The position numbers were made by a program, and so were the translations under genes. A stretch of DNA of 64,000 nt, from assembly GCF_024679245.1 (NCBI RefSeq), contig NC_090176.1, positions 17,973,293-18,037,292 on the forward strand. Direction: 5' to 3'. A model generated the notes under the pieces. The model did no database searches, was not told the DNA's origin, and saw only the letters and a list, made by a program, of their open reading frames with translations. Shown piece by piece: positions 55,830 through 64,000 of the stretch; position 1 is the first letter of the stretch, and each line of letters opens with the position of its first letter. The DNA is from Pseudorasbora parva. Its lineage: Eukaryota > Chordata > Actinopteri > Cypriniformes > Gobionidae.

Positions 55830-56025
55830 AACCTCACTCTTGAAAATAAAAGTTCTTTATTGGCAATGGTGGTTTCTAAAATCTTATAAAGGTTCTTTTA
55901 AGCAGAAAAAACATGTCCTTCACACTAAGAAAAACATGGTTCGCTTAAGAACTGTTTACTGAAAGGTTCTTCGGAGAAACCAAAAATGGTTCTTCTATCC
56001 CTTGTGGAACCTTTATTTTTAGAGT
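55830..56025. repeat. MITE (aggttctt family)
   Basis: Ends actcttgaaaataaaagttctt and gaacctttatttttagagtt are inverted; a frequent cyprinid repeat. Confidence 0.7.
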
Positions 56026-56852
56026 TTATGGAATTGAACAGTTCCATGGATGTTAAAGGTTCTTCATGGAACCATCTAGGTCAGTTTTTTTTTAACCTCT
56101 GATGTGGGTTGTATCTTTCTAACAGGCCACAAATTATCAAATATTAGGTATGTCACCTTTTAACATATCCCCCCTCAGTGTTACAAATGATTGTAACATT
56201 GTGAGATTTGTGGTCAGGGGATGACGAGTCACACCCTTTAAGTCTTTGTCATTTGTTCCTTGAGGAGAACATCTCACAATGTCCCCTTGATTAAGTGTGA
56301 TTCAGTGTTTAGAGGAACCTTGTGGAAACTTAGGGGTAATTGTACACCTATCTGAATGTTTGTAACTGGAAACAAAAGATCAGGTACGCACGCCCTCAGA
56401 TATCACACAGATAATCCTGTAGAAACAGAAACTGGTGGGATGCTGATCAACCTCATTTTTTATTTTTTGTATTTAGTTGTGGGATTCCCCAACTATGACA
56501 GTGTTCATTTTCATAAGATCCAAATTTAGATCTTAAAGCTTGTCATGCTACCTACTTCCACTATCACACGCTACATAGCATAAAACATGAAAAGCATATT
56601 GCTCCCTCTAGTGATCGTTTAGTGCTAGGTTAAAAAATCTAATAGGGGTGTAAAACATGCAAAAAGTAAATATTACGTCATCAGTAGTTAATTAGCTCTC
56701 ACAACTTAAAATATTGGATTGAGAGAACTCAGATATACAAGTTGTCACATACAGCTTTACATTTCAAGTTGACTATTTGACATACTTTTCTAAGTTGAAC
56801 AAGAGTTTCTTTTTCTTCTTCTTTTTTTACATTGTATGTAAATTAATAATTA

Positions 56853-57594
56853 AAGGTATAGTTCACCCCCAAAATTTGTATTTGACGTTTATCTGCTTAC
56901 CCCTAGGGCATCAAAGATATAGGTGACTTTTTTTCTTCAGTAGAAGACAAATGAAGATTTTTAACTCCAACCATTACAGTCTGTCAGTTGTATGTGTGAA
57001 TGGTCATTACCAGAAGGGATCGTGTGCTGAAGGCTTGGACATAGTGGTGTATCATGGCTATCAAAATCCAGTGTTCTGTATTTTGCATACGTGAGATTTG
57101 TTGTAGGTGGCTATTGTAGATGGCTATAAAAAAAAACAAAATAAAAAAAAAACACTTGTGTACTGTGCTAATTAATTGAGACTTCTTACAGCTCTTACAG
57201 GTTTTTGGCCTTGTTTGTTTCGTTGCTTCTATTGCTCTCCCCTTTTTTGTAAGTCACTTTGGATAAAAGCGTCTGCTAAATGATTAAATGTAAGTGTATT
57301 AAAAAATATATATATATAAATGCTATTCAGTCTGTCGCACAAACTGATCGTCGTGTCTTAAGACATCAATGTGTTGTCATGAGCCGCAATGTTTAATATG
57401 ATTTTGTCTGTGCATGTTATTTTTTTATTCTCATAGATTTTGTTACCATTGACATGCATTATATGACTGCAACGGTTCGAGTTAAACATCTTTATTTGTG
57501 TTCTGCTGAAGAAACAAAGTCACCTTTATATTGGATGCTCCAGGGGTAAGCAGGTCAACATCACATTTTTATTTTTGGGTGAACTAACCCTTTA
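56853..57594. repeat. MITE (ggtatagttcaccc) containing a SINE tail
   Basis: Ends aaaggtatagttcaccccca and tttttgggtgaactaaccct are inverted. At about 57245-57290 the phrase cactttggataaaagcgtct-gctaaatg is the conserved 3' tail of fish SINEs. Confidence 0.75.
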
Positions 57595-57978
57595 ATCATA
57601 CCCCGTTTGATTTTCTCTGGAGTTTCATTATTTAAATAACTTTTATTTTTTATAACACATACATTAACAGGAAGATAGACATATGCACTTTTATTCACTG
57701 TTCATATATAAAGGCGGCTATTACTTACAATGTATATAATATATTTAATATCAAAAATCTTTAATGTGTTATACATAACATAAAATAAAAAACAGACCTA
57801 AAATGAAAACCTTCATAAATTAATTGAACTATATATATATATATATAAAAAAGAAAACTCAACAATGTAATATTGCATCCCTATACAAAGTCAACAAGCG
57901 TTTAATGTTGTGTTTGTGTATCTCAGTTGTCCATTCCGGCTGAATGTGCTGATTTCAGCCACATATGTATTTCAGTGC

Positions 57979-58158
57979 TCAACCCATGAGCACATAATCA
58001 TCTGAACAGTCCTCGCTGGTTGTGTGCTTGCCCATGTCTGTTGTCTTTTGAGGGAGCTTTACAACGGCATAATCACAATCGTTGTCCTCCAGTTCTCGAA
58101 AAGGCCTTTCTGGATTGATGGTAGTGTGGTCAATAGAGGCATAGAGGACATCTTCTGT
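57979..58158 (-). CDS. btla: BTLA-like terminal exon with ITIM tail
   Basis: The minus-strand acceptor gttttctctctgatccgcag opens a 60-codon exon at 58158 ending in TGA at 57979. It reads TEDVLYASIDHTTINPERPF, then a DCDYAVVKLP block and ends DDYVLMG. VLYASI is a canonical ITIM (V-x-Y-x-x-I); DYAVV is ITIM-like. Spacing and wording follow the mammalian BTLA tail (IVYASLNHS...TEYASI), which recruits SHP-1/SHP-2 to dampen lymphocyte activation. BTLA lies near CD200R1 in mammals, which supports the call. Upstream exons were not found in the window. It could alternatively be another ITIM-bearing Ig receptor. Confidence 0.6.
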   Translation of the reverse strand, partial: TEDVLYASIDHTTINPERPFRELEDNDCDYAVVKLPQKTTDMGKHTTSEDCSDDYVLMG

Positions 58159-59031
<873 letters not shown>

Positions 59032-59345
59032 GGTCTGTGTGGTTTACAGGGACTCTCCAAAGGCGTAATGGTTTTTATACCGTACAAACCGTATTTTCTA
59101 TCCCCCTACACTGCCCCTGCCTCTAAACCTACCCATCACAGGAAACATTCTGCATTTTTACTTTCTCAAAAAACATAATTTAGTATGTTTTTAAAGCTAT
59201 TTGAAATATGAGGATATTGGAAATACCAATGTCCTCATATATCCTCATATAAGCCACATTTATAGCATAATATCAGTGTAATACCCATGTAGTTATACAA
59301 ATTTGTGTCCTCATAAACCGCATAAACAGGCTCACACACTCACAA

Positions 59346-59360
59346 ACACACGCACGCACG

Positions 59361-59415
<55 letters not shown>

Positions 59416-59430
59416 GCACGCACACACACA
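59346..59430. repeat. (AC)n/(ACGC)n microsatellite
   Basis: AC run bounded on both sides by cgcacgcacg blocks. Confidence 0.95.
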
Positions 59431-59949
59431 GTTGCAGTTTGTGTAGGCCTAATCAATGTCTTTTAATTGGTTATTTTTATAATAATAAAAAACACAAAAA
59501 AATCATTAAAGTATAAACTACAATAATCACGCTTTCTATCAAAAGGTGTAGTCAGCTATGGGCTTCTTGGTCTTTAGCTTCAGGTTTTTAGCTTTGGGCT
59601 TCTAAGCATTGGGGCTACTGAAGAGCATCCAAAGAGCAACTTAGTCAACTCTGTCTTTTATACTCCTGTTGTTTACTACAGACTTTAGCTCATCTTTTTA
59701 ATTGACGCAAGCTGTAACTTTCCCCAAATTTCCAAGATCCTTCTCTGTCAGTTCTGTGAACCATCCTCCAAAAGAGCAACAAACACCTCAAGAAGGCATA
59801 ATAGGACTCAGTTGCCAGGACCATCATCTGATAAAACTGTTTTATTGCTCAAAATAGGCCACATGGAAAAGCAAAGGCCATAGGAAAGACACATAAATCC
59901 AGTAAAACAGACTTTTGGCAATTCATTTATAGGCAAACTGTTCATGCAT
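59431..59949. other. No gene seen
   Basis: Intronic or intergenic sequence; a short local repeat 'tttagcttcaggtttttagctttgggcttct' lies near 59573. Confidence 0.4.
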
Positions 59950-60302
59950 GGGCCCTACACATGGTCTGAAGCGCATGTCACAGGTGCACTTAGGTCTGAA
60001 TCCACTTTTGATAGTTTAATGATGGAAAAAATTGGTTGGCGCTCCAGGCGCATGGTCCAAAAGGGTTGTAACAGTCTCATGAGGAGACACGGGTGAGTTC
60101 TGGGTGTAATGTGCAATAAACCAATCAGAGTCTCATCTCCCATTCCCTTAAAAAAAGCCTGTGTAACAACATGCACAAAAAAGTGCATTTGCCATTTAAA
60201 CAATGCAGCATTGGATATGAAAATGATAACTGTGTTGGGCTGAAACTAGCAAAAAACACTTACGAGCATGGCGTCGCATTGTGCAGATGTATGATAGGGC
60301 CC
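59950..60302. repeat. Short TIR element (gggccct...)
   Basis: Begins gggccctacacatgg and ends tgtatgatagggccc, inverted ends; the inside (gcgcatg, tgcacttaggtctgaatcca) matches a widespread cyprinid non-autonomous family. Confidence 0.65.
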
Positions 60303-61840
60303 ATAGTGTGTATGATTTTTACTGCCTTATATAGTGTCTTTTGTATTGTATTCTGTTTTATGCATACTTTATGATATACATTTTTGACAATGTACACTTT
60401 TCCTACTAGTCGTATAATCCCTTGAGACATGTACAGTCAAATTGCTTGTTTCCAATTTTCCCATGACATAATACGTTCTTTTATAGTGTTTGCTCATACA
60501 GTAATCCTTGAATTAATATATTAGTATTATTTGATTAATCAAGATCACATATATACAATTCTACAAATTTGTATTTTGATCTAAATGATTGTGTATGTTT
60601 TAGGTGGATACTTATGCAACATATTAGTATTACAAGAATCTTTGATAGTTTCTGCATCAATACCAATAATCTATAGTTACATATGCAAATTCTATGCTCA
60701 GAGATAAACAGTAAAACTTTCCCACCGAAAGCTTAAATTAGGATTGGCTCACTAAACCCTAAGAGGAGCAATTGTCCTCAGAGTTTAAAGAGCCCCCACA
60801 CAGATCCCACTCCCATCTTCTGTTTACTCTTCTGTGGGCCTCACAGCCACGTCGACAGGCCTAAACTACAGCCAGCTATGTTTAAACAGAAACAGACTAA
60901 GTTCATCATTATCTCTTCATTCAACACGGAATAATTGATTGCACTTCAACATCATCGAAACCTCAAGACTTTATCCTGAAACTGCATATGGATGCGTTTG
61001 TCCTGCATCAATCCCAAATAAATGTCCATCTCTCAGCTCTGGCTCACAGCAGTTTGTGTTTTGCCCAAGCATTTAACTGACACATCAGAGAATGAACACC
61101 ATTCCAGAAGGGAAGCCATCTTCATATTTTAAGTAAACATTACTAAAAGACAACTTGCACGTTGATGAAACATTTTCCACAATACTAGCTATTTGTGCTA
61201 AAGACAGGATCAAATTGGAATTTATGTTCACCTCAATGTTTTTCAGGGACCAGAAATATGCTTCTGATGGTTATTGGTAACAAGTTTGTGGGTAAACAGC
61301 TCAGACACACCACGCTTATATCAAGAACTAGCGTCAGCAAATAACTGTGGTTTACATTTACATTGCCTGCATCTGGGTCAAGTTGCGCTCAAACACAGTG
61401 CAAGACTATAGCCGATAAGCATGCACATCTGCACCTTCATGAAATGAAACAACTGTCCACACCAGCAGGTGGTAGTAGTCATCACTAAAAAGAACACTGG
61501 AACTTGGACTGCGGATATACAAACTATAAGCAGAGATTATAAGCAATTGATCACTTAGGGCCAGGTTTACTAAATTAAAGACAAATTAATGTAGCGTCTG
61601 GACCAATCAGACACAGTTTATTAATTATATTTAATGAATAATTCAGCAAACTCACACTCCCAACAAAGGCTTGTGAACCATCCACCAAATAGGCCACTAG
61701 CATCCCTAGTGCAGCTAACAACCCTACAGTTCTCTGGTGACAGGACGCATAGAGACTGATGAGGTTTATGACCAGAAGGAATTTGCAGAGAGTTTTGAAA
61801 AGGAGAAATAAACCATTTTAAACCCATTTAGCCTATACAA
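60303..61840. other. No gene seen
   Basis: AT-rich unique sequence. ORFs here show no conserved domain and no convincing splice-site pairing. Confidence 0.4.
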
Positions 61841-63378
61841 TGCGTCCGGAAGGTATTCACAGCGCTTCACTTTTTGTTTGTGTTATGTTATAGCCTTATT
61901 CCAAAATGGTTTAAATACATGTTTTTCCTTAATTCTACAAACAATACTCCATAATAACAACGTAAACGAAGTTTGTTTTAATTCTTTGCAAATTTATAAA
62001 AAAATTAAAAGGTAAAAACCACATGTACATAAGTATTTACAGCCTTTGCCATGACACTTAAAATTGAGCTCAGGTTCACTCTGCTTCCACAGATCATCCT
62101 CGAGATCTTTCTACAACTTGATTGGAGTCCACCTGTGGTAAATTCAGTTGATTGAACATGATTTGGAAAGGCACAGACCTGTCTATATAAGGTCCCACAG
62201 TGAACAGTGCATGTCAGATCACAAACCAAGCCATGAAGTCCTAGGACTCGTCAGTAAACCTCAGAGACAGGATTGTATCGAGGCATAGATCTGGAGAAGG
62301 GTACAGAAACATTTCTGCAGCATTGAAGGTCCCAATGAGCACAGTGGCCTCTATCATCTGTAAATGGAACAAGTTTTGAACTAGCAGGACTCCTTCTCGA
62401 GCTCCAAACTGAGCAATCGGGAAAAATGGGCCTTAGTTAGGGAGGTGACCAAGAACCTGATGGTCACTCTGGTAGAGATACAGTGTTTCACTGTGGAGAG
62501 AGGAGAACCTTCCAAGAACCTTCCAAGAACAACCATCTCTGCAGAACCCCTCCAATCAGGCCTGTATGGTAGAATGGCCAAACGGAAGCCACTCCTCAGT
62601 AAAAGGCACACAACAACACACCTGATGTCTGCCAAAAGGCTCCTGAAGGACACTCAGACCACAAGAAAAAAAAAATTCTGCTCTGATGAAACAAAGATTA
62701 AATTTTTTGGCCTGAATGGCGAGCATCATGTCTGGAAGAAACCAGGTATGGCCTATACCATCCCTACAGTGAACCATGGTGGTGGCAGCATCATGCTGTG
62801 GGGATGTTTTTCAGCGGCAGGATCTGGGAGACTAGTCAGGATCAAGGGAATGACGAATGCGGCAATATACAGAGACATCCTTGATAAAAACCTGTTTCAG
62901 AGCACTCTGGACCTCAGACTGGGGTGAAGATTCATCATCCAACAATACATTGACCCTAAGCACACAACCAAGACAACAAAGGAGTGGCTATGGGACAACT
63001 CTGTGAATGTCCTTGAGTGGACCAGCCAGAGCCCAGACTAATACCGATTGAACGTCTCTGGAGAGATCTGAAAATGGGTGTGCACCAACAATCCCCATCC
63101 AACATGATGGAGATTGAGACATCGTGTAACGGAGAAAGAGAGTAACTGCCCAAAAATAGGTGTCCCAAGCTTGTAACATCATACTCAAAAAGACTTGAGG
63201 TTGTAATTGGTGCCAAAGGTGCTCCAACAAAGTACTGAGCAAAGGCTGTGAATACTTGAAGTATTTTAATTGTTTATAGAATTGAGTGAAAATTAATTAA
63301 TTTAATCCATTTTAGAATAAGGCTGTAAAATAAAAAAATGTGGAAAAAGTGAAGTGCTGTCAATACTTTCTGGATGCA
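61841..63378 (+). mobile_element. Tc1-like transposon
   Basis: Left end tgcgtccggaaggtattcac and right end atactttctggatgca are imperfect inverted repeats. The transposase lies on the plus strand and is degenerate. Confidence 0.9.
62233..63238 (+). pseudogene. Tc1 transposase remnant
   Basis: Starts near ATG 62233 and is quickly broken. The long frame 62445-62927 carries [11 protein letters not shown] (first catalytic Asp) and [19 protein letters not shown]. The region of the second Asp is altered (QQYIDPKHTT, 62940-62966), the third motif (DLNPIERLW) is frameshifted near 63040, and the end GASTKY with stop at 63236 remains. Non-functional. Confidence 0.88.
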
Positions 63379-63490
63379 CCATATATAACCACTTGAGAAA
63401 TATGTCCATCTCATAATTTTTCTTTTATAGGGTTGGTCTATGTATTAATTCAATCTCTGTTGGATTTATGTTTCAGAATGGCATACAATG

Positions 63491-63906
63491 TGTCACAAGG
63501 TGTTTGGGTGTAGGTTCATGTTTCATGTTTTAAGGTTTCATGTTCACTGTCATGTTTTTTCATGCACTTCCTGGTTTTGTCATGTGGTCTTTTGTCATGT
63601 GAATCCATGCCCTCATGTGTTCCTGTGTCTTGTGTTTATTGGTTAATCTTTGTTCACAGGTGTCCCTCGTTTTGTCACTAGCCCTTGTGTATTTAAGCCC
63701 TCATGTTTGCCATAATCTTTGTCAGTTATTGTTGATGTTGTAACCCGCTGTTGGTGAGTGTTTCGTATAGTCAAGTTTATGTCAAGTCTAAGTTAAGTCA
63801 AGTAAAGTTTTATTTTGTTTTGACAAGTCTTTTGTTTATGTTTGGATTTATGTTAATAAACTGCACTTGGGTTCTTAACCTCGCCTTCAGTGGACACAGT
63901 GTTACA
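63491..63906 (+). repeat. Probable solo LTR
   Basis: tgtcacaagg to agtgttaca, TG...CA ends. It has a TATA-like tatttaag at ~63691, AATAAA at 63855, and a 3' end nearly matching the remnant at 1670-1770. No convincing target duplication and no internal region. Confidence 0.55.
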
Positions 63907-64000
63907 CTATGATTAACTAAAATCATGTATATGGCATATTTGGTCTCTACAAACTCCGAATGTCGTTCCCCATTTGTTCATTTATATTACATCTTTCTAA

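Overview
The window is nuclear DNA from a teleost fish, most likely a cyprinid. It is AT-rich, with spliced genes, dense Tc1/mariner, hAT-like, DIRS and LTR elements, and many short inverted-repeat elements of zebrafish/carp type. Family and species statements are recognition by eye; no search was run.

Host genes. (1) The left 14 kb carries the N-terminal half of cfap91 (maats1) on the minus strand. Exons at 11297-11221, 6981-6824, 1134-1084, 935-879 and 797-613 join in phase and read as the conserved CFAP91 N-terminal region. The gene leaves the window on the left. A probable further 5' exon lies at 14454-14313. (2) A seven-exon plus-strand gene at 47212-53161 encodes a CD200 receptor (cd200r1-like): signal peptide, V-set and C2-set Ig domains, one membrane helix, and a tail with the PYASY...NxxY signature. 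(3) A minus-strand terminal exon at 58158-57979 encodes an ITIM tail resembling BTLA. CD200R and BTLA are neighbours in mammals too.

Mobile elements. 1.7-4.5 kb: LTR/gag remnant of a retrotransposon with a 2.3-kb, 30-bp minisatellite. 8.06-9.53 kb: Tc1 copy. 12.2-13.8 kb: MITE plus hAT transposase remnant. 14.56-33.72 kb: a Tc1 copy broken by a 2-kb TIR element (itself holding a 1.43-kb hAT element with perfect 8-bp target duplication) and by a complete 15.6-kb endogenous retrovirus. 33.88-39.52 kb: degenerate DIRS element. 43.2-46.3 kb: mariner copy containing an LTR-element fragment, which contains a small LTR element. 61.84-63.38 kb: another Tc1 copy. 63.49-63.91 kb: probable solo LTR.

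The standout is the endogenous retrovirus (18054-33663, minus strand). It has 1756-bp LTRs with no length difference and no mismatch seen, a 4-bp target duplication, a polypurine tract, a tRNA-Ala-like primer site, and open gag, pol and env. Gag and pol share a frame and are separated by one UGA in a UGA-CUAG readthrough context. Gag has a long coiled coil and no CCHC knuckle. Pol has a second, catalytically dead retropepsin-like domain. Env has a short-subunit/long-subunit fusion-protein layout without CX6CC. Both gag and env AUGs lie 1-2 nt after strong splice acceptors. This combination does not match a standard retrovirus genus and is the best candidate for something little described.
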